DNA from: Limnohabitans_A sp048020265
GTDB taxonomy: Bacteria > Pseudomonadota > Gammaproteobacteria > Burkholderiales > Burkholderiaceae_C
Direction: 5' to 3'
DNA length: 64,000 bases
Assembly (NCBI RefSeq): GCF_048020265.1
Contig: NZ_CP171843.1
Coordinates: forward strand, 2,852,001 to 2,916,000
Numbering within the stretch: the stretch's first letter is position 1; each line of letters starts with the position of its first letter. Shown here piece after piece: positions 34,534 through 43,827 of this stretch. A program made the translations under genes and the position numbers. The notes below the pieces were generated by a model, which worked only from the letters and a program-made list of their open reading frames with translations, searched no databases and was not told where the DNA came from.

Positions 34534-36278
34534 GCCTTCATGGTGTGATCCAGCGATGGAAGCCCCGCATTGCCGCACGCCTGCCCGCACGCTACCGGCA
34601 GGGCAAGATGCCCTATGCGTTTTTCTTTGCCGTCATGGTGATCGGCGTGATGTTGACCTACGCGGTGATCAGCCCCTATCCCTACGCCACGGTGATGTTT
34701 GGCTCCTTTGCCTTTTGTTTGTTTGTGCTGCTGGTGCTCGTCAATCAGGGCTTTTCGCCCAACTGGGCCATTCACCTCGGTACAGGACTGGGGGCGCTCA
34801 TTTTGTTCTATGCCGTGTGGGTGAGCGGTGGCGTTCACTCACCCCGACTGGCCTGGCTGTTGATCTTGCCCTTGACACCGTTTTACATGATCAGCCGAAG
34901 GGCTGGCTTTTTCTGGCTGTGGGCTGCGTTGGCTTTGCAACTCGTCATGGTGGTGTCCAACCACCTGGGTTGGGTGCATGCCTTCGAAACCGGTATGGCC
35001 CACGTGCTGTCGTCCTTCGTGACCTACACGCTGGTCACCTGTGTGCTGATCGTGGTGCCTTTGATGTACGACCACATGTACCGCCAAGCGTTGGAGGAAA
35101 GCCGCAGCCATCAGCGTGAGCTGGAGGCGCGGCGGCAAGAACTTGAACACGCGTCGGCCATGCGCGAGCACTTCATTGCGACGGTGAGCCATGAGTTGCG
35201 CACCCCGATGAACGCGATCCTGGGCTTCAACGCCTTGTTGTTGGCCAGGGTCGAGGGCAAGCCCGAGGCCCTCAAGGTGCTCAACCACACACGTCAGTCG
35301 GCCGATCACCTGATGACGGTGATCAACGACATCCTGGATTATTCGCAGCTGCAAACCGGCCAATTGGTGATCCAGCCCGAGACGTTTGAACTGCGCAGCA
35401 TCACCGGTTATGCCTTTGAGTTGTTCTGGCCTCGCGTCAAGAGCATGGAGCTGGATTACCGGATCGAGCTGGACGAGGCCTTGCCGACCTGGGTGCACAC
35501 CGACCGCCACCGGCTCATGCAGGTGCTGGTCAACTTGTTGGGCAACGCGCTGAAATTTACCCACCAGGGCTCGGTGGTGCTGCGCGTGCAATGGGAAAAC
35601 CCCGGTGTTCTGTTTTCCGTGACGGACACTGGCATTGGGATTGCACCCGAGCGGCAAGCGCAAATTTTCAACCGTTTCAGCCAGGCCGACAGCGACATTC
35701 AGGCGCGTTACGGTGGCAATGGTTTGGGGTTGGCGATTTCACAAAAATTGGCACATTTGCTGGGCGGGGACATCGGGTTTGAGAGTGAACTTGGCCGTGG
35801 ATCGCGGTTTTGGCTGCGCTTGCCGTTGACCGCTGCACAGGCGCCGGCTCACCCGCTCAATGCCATCAAGTCCGAGGTCCATACCCGCGAGATGGCTTGG
35901 CGCTTTCTGATTGCCGACGATCACCCTGTTAACCGCTTGCTCGTCAAGCAGGTGCTGCAAAACAGCTGGCCTCAGAGCCAGATTCTGGAGGCCGCAGACG
36001 GTGCGCAAGCCCTGCAATGCCTGCGTGACAACACGGTGGATTTGGTGCTGATGGACATGGTCATGCCCGTCATGGACGGCATTGAGGCCACCCGCACATT
36101 GCGCGAGGTGTTTGCGCCGCCGGTTCGTCATGTGCCGATTTTGGGCCTGACCGCCAACGTCAATCCGGTTGACCTGGATGCGTTTCGCCAGGCTGGTTTG
36201 AGCGGCGTGATGCTCAAACCGTTTGAGCCTGCCCAGCTGTGCGCCAAAGTCGAGCAGCTGTTGTTGACGCGGGCCTGA
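34530..36278 (+). CDS. Hybrid histidine kinase 2 (membrane sensor, HisKA-HATPase-REC)
   Basis: A 582-residue paralogue of the preceding kinase, with the same plan: N-terminal membrane helices (roughly residues 30-185), a linker, HisKA with H221 in SHELRTPMN, HATPase (DTGIGIAPE and GGNGLGLAISQKLA) and a receiver with D509 in LMDMVMPVMDG. The start is GTG 34530, overlapping the previous stop (GTGA). The two may form a heterodimer or relay; that is inference. Neither has a DNA-binding domain, so the output is unknown. Confidence 0.86.
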   Translation: MSLHGVIQRWKPRIAARLPARYRQGKMPYAFFFAVMVIGVMLTYAVISPYPYATVMFGSFAFCLFVLLVLVNQGFSPNWAIHLGTGLGALILFYAVWVSGGVHSPRLAWLLILPLTPFYMISRRAGFFWLWAALALQLVMVVSNHLGWVHAFETGMAHVLSSFVTYTLVTCVLIVVPLMYDHMYRQALEESRSHQRELEARRQELEHASAMREHFIATVSHELRTPMNAILGFNALLLARVEGKPEALKVLNHTRQSADHLMTVINDILDYSQLQTGQLVIQPETFELRSITGYAFELFWPRVKSMELDYRIELDEALPTWVHTDRHRLMQVLVNLLGNALKFTHQGSVVLRVQWENPGVLFSVTDTGIGIAPERQAQIFNRFSQADSDIQARYGGNGLGLAISQKLAHLLGGDIGFESELGRGSRFWLRLPLTAAQAPAHPLNAIKSEVHTREMAWRFLIADDHPVNRLLVKQVLQNSWPQSQILEAADGAQALQCLRDNTVDLVLMDMVMPVMDGIEATRTLREVFAPPVRHVPILGLTANVNPVDLDAFRQAGLSGVMLKPFEPAQLCAKVEQLLLTRA

Positions 36279-36308
36279 TGCAAGCGGACCGCTGATCCGG
36301 CCGGTTCT

Positions 36309-37736
36309 TCACATCGAGAAAATTTTCCCTGGGTTCATGATGTTGTGCGGGTCCAGCGCCCGCTTGATGGTGCGCATCATGTCCACCGCGCCTTCGCCGG
36401 TTTCGGTGCGCAAGAAGTCCATCTTGTGCAGGCCGATGCCGTGCTCGCCCGTGCATGTGCCGCCCAGGCGCAAAGCGCGGCTGACCAGTTGCTGGTTCAA
36501 GGCTTCGGCGGTTTCGCATTCCTGTGGGTTGTTCGGGTCGATCAAATAGCCGAAGTGGAAATTGCCGTCGCCCACATGGCCCACCAGAAAGTAAGGGATG
36601 CCGCTGGCGTCGGTCTCGGTGATGGAGTCCAGCAGGCAATCGGCCAGGCGGCTGATCGGCACGCAGGTGTCGGTGCTGATGGCACGGCAGCCGGGCTTGC
36701 TCTGGATGGCGGCAAAGTAGGCGTTATGCCGTGCGGTCCACAGGCGGGTGCGTTCTTCGGGCGTGACGGCCCACTCGAACGCGTTGCCGCCAAATTCGCT
36801 GGCGATTTCTTGCACGGTTTCGGCCTGCTCCTTCACACCCGCAGGCGAGCCGTGGAACTCCATCAGCAGCATGGGCTCTTCGCGCAGGCCCAGCTTGGCG
36901 TAGGCGTTGACCATGCGCACGGTGTTGTGGTCGATCAGCTCCACGCGGGCAATCGGCACGCCCAGCTGGATGGTCTGGATGACGGTGTGGACTGCCGCCT
37001 CGATGCTGGGGAAGGAGCAGATCGCGGCCGAGATGGCCTCTGGCAAGGGGTACAGACGCACCGTGACTTCGGTGATCACGCCCAGCGTGCCTTCGCTGCC
37101 CACCATCAGGCGCGTGAGGTCGTAACCGGCGCTCGACTTTTTGGCGCGGGTGCCGGTGCGGATGATGTCGCCCGCTGCGGTGACCACCTCCATGGCCAAC
37201 ACGTTCTCGCGCATGGTGCCGTAGCGCACGGCGTTGGTGCCGCTGGCGCGGGTGGCGCTCATGCCGCCAATGGTCGCGTCTGCTCCCGGGTCGATCGGGA
37301 AGAACAAACCCGTGGACTTGATTTCTTCATTGAGCTGCTTGCGCGTCACGCCCGGCTGCACCGTCACTGTCAGGTCTTCGGCGTTGATGGACAGCACCTT
37401 GTTCATGCGCGTGAGGTCAATGCTGATGCCGCCTTGGACTGCTAGCAAATGGCCTTCGAGAGAAGAGCCCACACCAAAAGGAATCACCGGCACTTTGTGC
37501 TCAGCGCACAGTTTTACCGCGTCGGCCACATCCTGCGTGCTTTCGGCAAACACCACGGCGGCGGGGGGCGGCACATGGGTGAAGGCCGACTCGTCGCGGC
37601 CGTGCTGCTCGCGCACCACCAGCGCGGTGGAGCAGTTGCCGCCAAAGCGGGCTTTCAGGGCGGCCAAAAAGGCTTCAGGCACAGCGCGTTGCGCGATTTC
37701 GGGGGCCAGGTGAGCGGCAGCAACAGGGGCGTTCAT
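36309..37736 (-). CDS. FAD-linked oxidoreductase, D-lactate dehydrogenase (LDHD/GlcD) type
   Basis: A 475-residue flavoprotein with an FAD-binding type 4 domain (VIPFGVGSSLEGH, PGADATIGGMSATRASGTNA) and a C-terminal FAD-linked oxidase domain (HVGDGNFHFGYLID, GGTCTGEHGIGLHKM). This resembles D-lactate dehydrogenase (cytochrome) and glycolate oxidase GlcD. The start at 37736 aligns with the usual N-terminus; the longer frame to 37859 is rejected. It is divergent from the adenosyltransferase gene across 197 bases. The exact hydroxyacid substrate is inferred. Confidence 0.87.
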   Translation of the reverse strand: MNAPVAAAHLAPEIAQRAVPEAFLAALKARFGGNCSTALVVREQHGRDESAFTHVPPPAAVVFAESTQDVADAVKLCAEHKVPVIPFGVGSSLEGHLLAVQGGISIDLTRMNKVLSINAEDLTVTVQPGVTRKQLNEEIKSTGLFFPIDPGADATIGGMSATRASGTNAVRYGTMRENVLAMEVVTAAGDIIRTGTRAKKSSAGYDLTRLMVGSEGTLGVITEVTVRLYPLPEAISAAICSFPSIEAAVHTVIQTIQLGVPIARVELIDHNTVRMVNAYAKLGLREEPMLLMEFHGSPAGVKEQAETVQEIASEFGGNAFEWAVTPEERTRLWTARHNAYFAAIQSKPGCRAISTDTCVPISRLADCLLDSITETDASGIPYFLVGHVGDGNFHFGYLIDPNNPQECETAEALNQQLVSRALRLGGTCTGEHGIGLHKMDFLRTETGEGAVDMMRTIKRALDPHNIMNPGKIFSM

Positions 37737-37933
37737 GGGGTTCTCCAGTGGCGGCGAGCCAGGCCCGCCAAGCGTGTGAAAACGCAGTTTACGCCGCAAA
37801 CCCCGGTCTTGCTGTCCGCTGTCAGACAAGTTGCAGCCAGTTGGCCGACAATCAAGCACCTTTGCAGGCGTGCGCCTTTGTGGGCTTTTTCCAGACCCTG
37901 CAGGCTTGAGCGAACAAAAAAGAGAGCAACACC

Positions 37934-38497
37934 ATGGGCAACCGACTCACACAAATCGCCACCCGCACCGGGGACAACGGCACCACGGGGCTGGGCAACA
38001 ACCAGCGCGTGTCTAAAAACAGCTTGCGCGTGCACGCCATGGGCGAGGTGGACGAGCTGAACTCCCACATCGGTGTGTTGCTGTGCGAGGACATGGCCGC
38101 TGACGTGCGCGAGGTGCTGGTAGAGGTGCAGCACCAGCTGTTCAATCTGGGGGGCGAGCTGTCGATTCCCGGCTTTGAGTTGTTGAAAGAAGAGGCCGTG
38201 GCGGCACTCGACGCCGCCCTTGAAAAGTACAACGCCCAACTGCCCAAGCTTGAAGAATTCATCTTGCCCGCAGGCACCCGTGGCGCGGCACAAGCCCATG
38301 TGTGCCGCACTGTGGCCCGCCGCGCCGAACGCGCTTGTGTGGCACTGGGCAACGAAGAGGCCATCAACGAAACCCCGCGCCAATACCTCAACCGTCTGTC
38401 GGACCTGATGTTTGTGCTGGCCCGCGTGCTCAACCGCATGAACGGCGGCGACGATGTGTACTGGAAAAGCCAGCGCATGGCCCAAGACAAGGCCTGA
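37934..38497 (+). CDS. Cob(I)alamin adenosyltransferase, PduO/MMAB type
   Basis: A 187-residue trimeric adenosyltransferase that converts cob(I)alamin and ATP to adenosylcobalamin. The ATP-binding N-terminus is TRTGDNGTTGLG, and C-terminal helices carry RRAERACVALG and YLNRLSDLMFVLAR. The next, signal-peptide protein starts four bases after its stop. The cofactor would serve B12 enzymes such as methylmalonyl-CoA mutase, none of which is in the window. Confidence 0.93.
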   Translation: MGNRLTQIATRTGDNGTTGLGNNQRVSKNSLRVHAMGEVDELNSHIGVLLCEDMAADVREVLVEVQHQLFNLGGELSIPGFELLKEEAVAALDAALEKYNAQLPKLEEFILPAGTRGAAQAHVCRTVARRAERACVALGNEEAINETPRQYLNRLSDLMFVLARVLNRMNGGDDVYWKSQRMAQDKA

Positions 38498-38501
38498 CAT
38501 C

Positions 38502-38843
38502 GTGCGCAGGCTGGCACGCGTTGTGGGGTGGGCTGCCTTGTGCCTGGCCGCGGCGGGCCCCGCCATCGCCGCGCCGTCGTCGGTGGTGCTCAGTTGCGCT
38601 GTGGCCTATTTGCCGCAGCGCAGCACCTGGGTGCGCGAAGTGCGCATCGATTGGGACAAAAAAGCCGTTCGCCGCCTGCGCATCGATGGTGTCGAGCCGT
38701 ATGGTTTTTCGCTGCTGCCCGGTGGCGTGATGACCGCGATCGACAACGAGCGCATCCAGATCGATCTGGTGGCGCAGCAGTGGCAAAGCGATTTTCGCGG
38801 TCAGGCCACGGGTCAGGGCCGCTGCGAAACGGTGCCCGGTTAA
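38502..38843 (+). CDS. Small secreted protein, unknown function
   Basis: A 113-residue protein with a signal peptide (RRLARVVGWAALCLAAAGPA, cleavage near AIA-AP). The mature part has two conserved-looking Cys (SSVVLSCAVAYL and GRCETVPG) and many charged residues, probably a periplasmic beta-rich domain. I choose GTG 38502, with AAGG upstream and four bases after the previous stop. I do not recognise a family. The reading frame and signal peptide support a real gene. Confidence 0.65.
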   Translation: MRRLARVVGWAALCLAAAGPAIAAPSSVVLSCAVAYLPQRSTWVREVRIDWDKKAVRRLRIDGVEPYGFSLLPGGVMTAIDNERIQIDLVAQQWQSDFRGQATGQGRCETVPG

Positions 38844-38927
38844 ACCCGGCCCACGCTGTCACCTAGGTGTACGTTTCAGGGTTGTTGCGCGTGACAGCGC
38901 AGCGCAGGCGCTGCTACGCTGCAAGCC

Positions 38928-41024
38928 ATGAACAATGTGAACCATCTCTCCGCTGCCGCGCCTCATCTGCCTCAAATTCGCTTGTATCAGAACTGGCTGC
39001 GCGATGAGCGCGGCCTGAGCTTTGCCACTTACAACGACCTCTGGCGCTGGTCGGTCACCGAGCTGGATGCGTTCTGGCAAAGCATCTGGGATTATTTTGA
39101 TCTGCAATCGCCCACGCCACACACGGCGGTGTTGGCCAACAACGTCATGCCGGGCGCCAAGTGGTTCCCCGGAGCCCAGACCAACTACGCGCACCAAGTG
39201 CTGCGGCATGTGCAGCCCGCATACGAGGCGGGCTTTTTGGCAGTCATCAGCCTCAACGAAAAAGGTTTGCGCCGCGAGATGACTTGGCCCGAGCTGCGTC
39301 GCCAGGTGGCCGCCATGGCGCTGCACCTGCAAGCCCAAGGCGTGCAGCCCGGTGACAGGGTGGCGGCTTATTTGCCCAATATTCCCGAAGCCATGGTGGC
39401 GTTTTTGGCCACGGCCAGCGTGGGCGGTGTGTGGAGCATTTGCGCGCCCGACATGGGCACCAACGCCGTGCTCGACCGCTTCAAACAAATCGAGCCTAAG
39501 GTGCTGATCGCGGTGGACGGCGTGAGTTATGGCGGGCGTGACTTTGACCGCATGGGTGTGGTGCAGGAGTTGAAAAACGCCTTGCCCAGCGTGCAGCACG
39601 TCATCGTGCACGACAACCTGGGCACACTGGATCTGACCAACTGCGATGTGGGCGCCAGCGCGCAAATGTCGGCCATCACCGCGCGTGACGATGCTGAGGT
39701 GCAGGCCTTTGAGCCCATGTGGCTGCCGTTTGACCACCCGCTGTGGATCGTCTATTCGAGTGGCACCACCGGTCTGCCCAAGCCCATCGTGCACGGGCAC
39801 GGTGGCACGGTGATCGTGGCGCTGGCCAACAAAATTTTGCACAACGACATTGGCTGCAGCTACCACCCCAACAGCTGGGGCGAGCGCTTTCACTGGTACA
39901 GCTCCACCGGCTGGGTGATGTGGAACGCACAGGTAGCGGGGCTGTTGAACGGCGTGACTTGCGTCATCTACGACGGCAACCCTGGCGGCAGCAAGGAGCG
40001 CCCGGATTGGGGCATCTTGTGGCGCATGGCCGCGCAAGAGCACGTCACGTTTTTTGGCGCAGGTGCAGCTTACTTTGCCAACTGTCATAAAGCCGGTTTG
40101 GACATTTCGCGCTGTGGCGATTTGTCGCGGGTGCGTGCCCTGGGCACCACCGGGTCACCCTTGTCGGCCGACACCCAAACCTGGGGGGTGGAGCAGTTCA
40201 AGGCCATTGGCACCGGCATCTGGTGGTGCAACATCTCGGGCGGTACCGACTTTGCGGGCGCCTTTGTGGGTGGCCACCGCGAGCTGCCGCAAGAGCCCGG
40301 CGTGATGCAGTGCCGCGAACTCGGTTGCGCGGTCGAGGCCTGGAACGAAGCGGGCGAGCCCGTGCTGGGCGAAGTGGGCGAGCTGGTGTGCACCCAGCCG
40401 ATTCCGTCCATGCCGCTGTATTTCTGGAACGACAAGGACAACGCCCGCTATTTGGCGAGTTACTTTGAGATGTACCCAGCAGGTCATGGCCGAAAGCCCG
40501 GCGGCGGCGATGGTCCGGCCAGCATGGGCGGCGTCTGGCGGCATGGCGACTGGTTGCGCATCGGGGATGCACAGGGCCAGGGCGAAGGCTGCGTGATCTT
40601 TGGCCGCAGCGACGCCACCATCAACCGCTACGGCCTGCGCATGGGCACCAGCGAGTTGTACAGCGCCGTCGAAGCCCTGCCCGAAGTCATGGACTCGATG
40701 GTCGTCGACCTGGAGTACCTGGGCAAGGAAAGCTATATGCCGCTGTTTGTGGTGCTGCGCCCGGGCACCACGCTCGACGACGCGCTCAAGGCCAAGCTCA
40801 ACAACGCCATCAAGGTGGCGCTGAGCCCCCGTTTCATTCCGAACGTCATTTTCGAGGTGGCCGAAATCCCGCGCACCTTGTCCGGCAAAAAGCAGGAGCT
40901 GCCGATCAAGAAACTCATGCTCGGCCAGCCGCTGGAAAAGGTGGTCAACAAAGACGCCATGGCCAACCCGGGCTGTCTGGATTGGTATGTGGATCTGGCC
41001 AAACGGCATTTGGCCAAGGTATAA
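38928..41024 (+). CDS. Acetoacetyl-CoA synthetase (acetoacetate-CoA ligase)
   Basis: A 698-residue member of the acyl-adenylate-forming superfamily. The ATP-binding P loop is VYSSGTTGLPKPIVHG (about residues 280-295), and the C-terminal catalytic Lys lies in RTLSGKKQELPIKKL. The N-terminal YQNWLRDERGLSFATYNDLW and length fit acetoacetate-CoA ligase rather than acetyl-CoA synthetase. It activates acetoacetate to acetoacetyl-CoA in ketone-body or PHB turnover. It converges on the unknown membrane gene after 44 bases. Confidence 0.88.
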   Translation: MNNVNHLSAAAPHLPQIRLYQNWLRDERGLSFATYNDLWRWSVTELDAFWQSIWDYFDLQSPTPHTAVLANNVMPGAKWFPGAQTNYAHQVLRHVQPAYEAGFLAVISLNEKGLRREMTWPELRRQVAAMALHLQAQGVQPGDRVAAYLPNIPEAMVAFLATASVGGVWSICAPDMGTNAVLDRFKQIEPKVLIAVDGVSYGGRDFDRMGVVQELKNALPSVQHVIVHDNLGTLDLTNCDVGASAQMSAITARDDAEVQAFEPMWLPFDHPLWIVYSSGTTGLPKPIVHGHGGTVIVALANKILHNDIGCSYHPNSWGERFHWYSSTGWVMWNAQVAGLLNGVTCVIYDGNPGGSKERPDWGILWRMAAQEHVTFFGAGAAYFANCHKAGLDISRCGDLSRVRALGTTGSPLSADTQTWGVEQFKAIGTGIWWCNISGGTDFAGAFVGGHRELPQEPGVMQCRELGCAVEAWNEAGEPVLGEVGELVCTQPIPSMPLYFWNDKDNARYLASYFEMYPAGHGRKPGGGDGPASMGGVWRHGDWLRIGDAQGQGEGCVIFGRSDATINRYGLRMGTSELYSAVEALPEVMDSMVVDLEYLGKESYMPLFVVLRPGTTLDDALKAKLNNAIKVALSPRFIPNVIFEVAEIPRTLSGKKQELPIKKLMLGQPLEKVVNKDAMANPGCLDWYVDLAKRHLAKV

Positions 41025-41068
41025 GCCATCTCATTCGCTGTGCGCTCATAAGGTTTGAGCGCCAGCCA

Positions 41069-41413
41069 TCAAGGCTCTTTGCGTTTCAAAAAACGCTCAA
41101 GCGGCGCTTGAACGGCCGCTTTGACACGGCGCGGCATGGCTTGCAAATTGGCCATGAGAGCCCCTCTTTTCACAAAGATGCGGCGCTGTGAATGGCCCGA
41201 CGGGCTGGGCAAATTCCAATGGCTTCCAGGCCCCCAGATGCTGGTCACCACCAAGTGCAGTGCTGCCAGCAACAGCATCACTTGCAAGCCAAACAGCAAG
41301 AGAAAGCCCCATGAAATGTCTGGCCACAGTTGGCGCAGAAGCACCATCACCACAGGCAGCAAAAAGCTGCCCGTAGCGGTCAACTTCCAGTTCAAGGGCA
41401 GGCCTCGGCGCAT
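41069..41413 (-). CDS. Two-helix membrane protein, unknown function
   Basis: A 114-residue frame with two hydrophobic helices (about residues 10-26 and 33-62) and a basic C-terminus (RFLKRKEP). It starts four bases after the dapD stop, so it is probably cotranscribed with dapD. I do not recognise the family. The membrane composition and the operon position support it as a gene rather than a chance frame. Confidence 0.6.
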   Translation of the reverse strand: MRRGLPLNWKLTATGSFLLPVVMVLLRQLWPDISWGFLLLFGLQVMLLLAALHLVVTSIWGPGSHWNLPSPSGHSQRRIFVKRGALMANLQAMPRRVKAAVQAPLERFLKRKEP

Positions 41414-41417
41414 GGCA

Positions 41418-42395
41418 TCAGTTCTTGTGCAACTCGGCGTTCAACTCGCCCCAGCTCTTGTTGCGCGGGATGGCGTGCAGCGCGCCGCTTTGTGAATCAC
41501 GGCGGAACAGGATGCCGTTTTTACCGGACAGTTCTTTGGCCTTCATGAGCGAACCATCGGGCATCTGCACACGGCTGCCACCGGTGATGTAGCAACCGGC
41601 CTCGACCACGCAGTCGTCGCCCAGCGAGATGCCGATGCCGGCATTCGCCCCCAGCAGGCAGCGCTTGCCGACCTTGATGACTTCCTTGCCGCCGCCCGAG
41701 AGCGTACCCATGATGGACGCGCCGCCACCGATGTCGCTGGCGTCATCGACCACCACGCCCGCGCTGATGCGGCCTTCGACCATGCTGGCGCCCAGCGTGC
41801 CGGCGTTGAAGTTGCAAAAACCTTCGTGCATGACGGTGGTGCCGCTGGCCAGGTGCGCGCCCAGGCGCACGCGGTCGGCGTTGGCAATGCGCACGCCGGA
41901 CGGGATCACGTAGTCGGTCATCTGCGGGAACTTGTCCACGCCTTTGACTTCGAGCACGCGGCCTGTGGCACGGGCCTTCAGGCGGGCGGCTGGCACATCG
42001 GCCACGGCACAGGGCCCGAAGTTGGTCCAGGCTACGTTGGCCAGCAGGCCAAAGATGCCGGTCACGTTGGCGCCGTGCGGCTGCACCAGGCGGTGGCTCA
42101 GCAGGTGCAGACGCAGGTACGCGTCATGCGTGTCGGCAGGCGCGTCGGCCAGCGATTTGATTTCGGTGCGCACGGCGACCACGGTGGTGCCGCGCACGGC
42201 GCAGGCGCTAAGCGCCTTGGCCACGTCAGCGCCCAAGGCGGCAACCGCTTCGGCTTCGGTCAGGCGCGTGCTGCCGCTGGCGGTAATGCCATCGGCCAGT
42301 TCGGGGGTGGGGAACCAGGTGTCCAGCACGGTGCCGTCTGCGGCCAGGGTGGCCAGGCCGGTGGCGCGTGCGCCGGTGGTTTGGAAAGTGCTCAT
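41418..42395 (-). CDS. dapD: Tetrahydrodipicolinate N-succinyltransferase (long form)
   Basis: A 325-residue DapD that transfers succinyl from succinyl-CoA to tetrahydrodipicolinate in the lysine and diaminopimelate pathway. The C-terminal half is a left-handed beta-helix made of hexapeptide repeats (RVRLGAHLASGTTVMHEG, GASIMGTLSGGGKEVIKVG, GANAGIGISLGDDCVVEAG). The residue count exceeds the common 275-residue form and resembles the 320-345 residue Pseudomonas/Mycobacterium type. The product is acted on by DapC, absent here. Confidence 0.9.
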   Translation of the reverse strand: MSTFQTTGARATGLATLAADGTVLDTWFPTPELADGITASGSTRLTEAEAVAALGADVAKALSACAVRGTTVVAVRTEIKSLADAPADTHDAYLRLHLLSHRLVQPHGANVTGIFGLLANVAWTNFGPCAVADVPAARLKARATGRVLEVKGVDKFPQMTDYVIPSGVRIANADRVRLGAHLASGTTVMHEGFCNFNAGTLGASMVEGRISAGVVVDDASDIGGGASIMGTLSGGGKEVIKVGKRCLLGANAGIGISLGDDCVVEAGCYITGGSRVQMPDGSLMKAKELSGKNGILFRRDSQSGALHAIPRNKSWGELNAELHKN

Positions 42396-42558
42396 GTTTG
42401 CTCCGGGAAGAGGGCCTGCGAAGGTGCAAGCCGTTGGAAATCAGAAGGCGTGATTATCGGCGAGATGCCATCTCCTATCTGACTGCTGGAAGACCCTCAG
42501 AGGGGATGCGACCCGACAGGGACCCTCCAATTTAAAACCCTGTATGGGATGCGGTAAC

Positions 42559-43482
42559 TCAAGAACGAGGAGATGACATTTGCGACAACACATCAAACAC
42601 CGCTGCCGTGTCGTGTTCGGCATGACCTAGGGCCATCGCAGCGTTGTAAATGGGGACAGTCGCAGAAAACAGGGGCGCGGGGACTTGGGCGTCTGCCAGT
42701 GCCGCAGCGATGAGCTTCATGTCCTTTTGCCAGATGCCGACTTTCATGGTGGGCGTGTTCCAGCCTTCGCCCTCCATCAAGGGGCCGCGGATCTGCAGCA
42801 TGCGTGAGCCACCTGCGCCGTCGCTCAGCACTTTGACCGCATCCTCTGGCTGGATGCCCCAACGCTGGCCCAGCAGCAGCGCTTCGGCGGTGGATACGTT
42901 GTGGATGGCCACCAGCAGGTTGGCCATCAGCTTCATCTTCATGCCATTGCCAAAGGCGCCCAGGTAAAAGCAGTTTTTTGAAAAGCCTGCAAAGACGGGC
43001 GCGAGTTTTTTGATGGCCGCTTTGGGGCCGCTGGCATAGACCGTGAGGTCTTTGTTGACCGCTTGCGCGCCCGTGCCCGACAAGGGGCAGTCGAGCATGA
43101 CGATGCCTTGGGCTTTGAGGATGTCGCGTGCAGCGGTTTTGTCGGTGATGTCAAGCGTGCTGGTTTCCACCACCAGCAGCTTGCGGTGGCCGCGCACAGC
43201 GATTTGCCGCGCTGCATCGTGCAAGGCTTCAGGGCTGGGCAGCGCGCAGATGATGACATCCACCGTCGTCGCCAGGTCGCCTGCGCTGTCGCAGGGCGTG
43301 CCCCCGGCCGCTTTCAGGCGTTTCATGGCTTTGGGGTCGAGGTCGTAGCCGCTGACCGCAAAGCCCGCCTTGACCAAGTTGGCGGCCATGGCCCGGCCCA
43401 TGATGCCCACGCCCAACATGCCCACGCATTGGATGGGCGAAGCAGGTTTGGGTGTGCGGGGTTTGAGGGGGGCCGTGCTCAT
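42559..43482 (-). CDS. 3-hydroxyisobutyrate dehydrogenase family oxidoreductase
   Basis: A 307-residue HIBADH/GarR-type NAD(P)-dependent beta-hydroxyacid dehydrogenase. The Rossmann motif is GMLGVGIMGRAMAANLVKAG at about residues 21-40; the substrate signature DCPLSGTGAQAV (about residues 130-141) and the active Lys in GNGMKMKLMANLL follow. The start overlaps the NIPSNAP stop (ATGA). Its operon suggests oxidation of a hydroxy acid imported or handled by the neighbours. The substrate is not evident. Confidence 0.87.
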   Translation of the reverse strand: MSTAPLKPRTPKPASPIQCVGMLGVGIMGRAMAANLVKAGFAVSGYDLDPKAMKRLKAAGGTPCDSAGDLATTVDVIICALPSPEALHDAARQIAVRGHRKLLVVETSTLDITDKTAARDILKAQGIVMLDCPLSGTGAQAVNKDLTVYASGPKAAIKKLAPVFAGFSKNCFYLGAFGNGMKMKLMANLLVAIHNVSTAEALLLGQRWGIQPEDAVKVLSDGAGGSRMLQIRGPLMEGEGWNTPTMKVGIWQKDMKLIAAALADAQVPAPLFSATVPIYNAAMALGHAEHDTAAVFDVLSQMSSPRS

Positions 43483-43817
43483 GGTTGCGCTTCCAACGAG
43501 ACGGTGGGTGAGAAGGACGTGGACCGCAGCATTTTGGAGCTTTGTTCCACGACCACATCCAGCTCCTGCAGCGCCTGACGGTAGAGGGCCCAGTCGGGAT
43601 CGGCCTCCATCAGGGCGCGGCGTCGCTCGCGTTCGGCCAGGTTGGCAAAGCCCCACAGGTGCACCACCTCGTTGAGCGGGCCAATTTCAGACACATAAAA
43701 GCCGATCAAGTGCCCCAGGTACTTGAGCTGCAGCGGCAGCGCTGCCCGTTCGTACAGCTTCAAAAAGTCGCCTGTGCGCAGTGCTTTGATGGTGTAAGTG
43801 CGGTGCTCAACGATCAC
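43479..43817 (-). CDS. NIPSNAP family protein
   Basis: A 112-residue protein of the NIPSNAP ferredoxin-like fold family: starts MIVEHRTYTIKALRTGDFL and contains VVHLWGFANLAERERRRALM, the classic blocks. Bacterial members often sit with catabolic genes; the biochemical role is unclear. It lies 10 bases after the TctC-like gene and is followed by the dehydrogenase with overlap, forming one unit. Confidence 0.9.
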   Translation of the reverse strand: MIVEHRTYTIKALRTGDFLKLYERAALPLQLKYLGHLIGFYVSEIGPLNEVVHLWGFANLAERERRRALMEADPDWALYRQALQELDVVVEQSSKMLRSTSFSPTVSLEAQP

Positions 43818-43827
43818 GGTGCTGTCC

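Noticed and set aside
41042..41062. GCGCTCA/TGAGCGC hairpin between convergent genes as terminator
   Set aside because: The seven-pair stem has no T-run on either side; it might slow transcription but is not a clear terminator.
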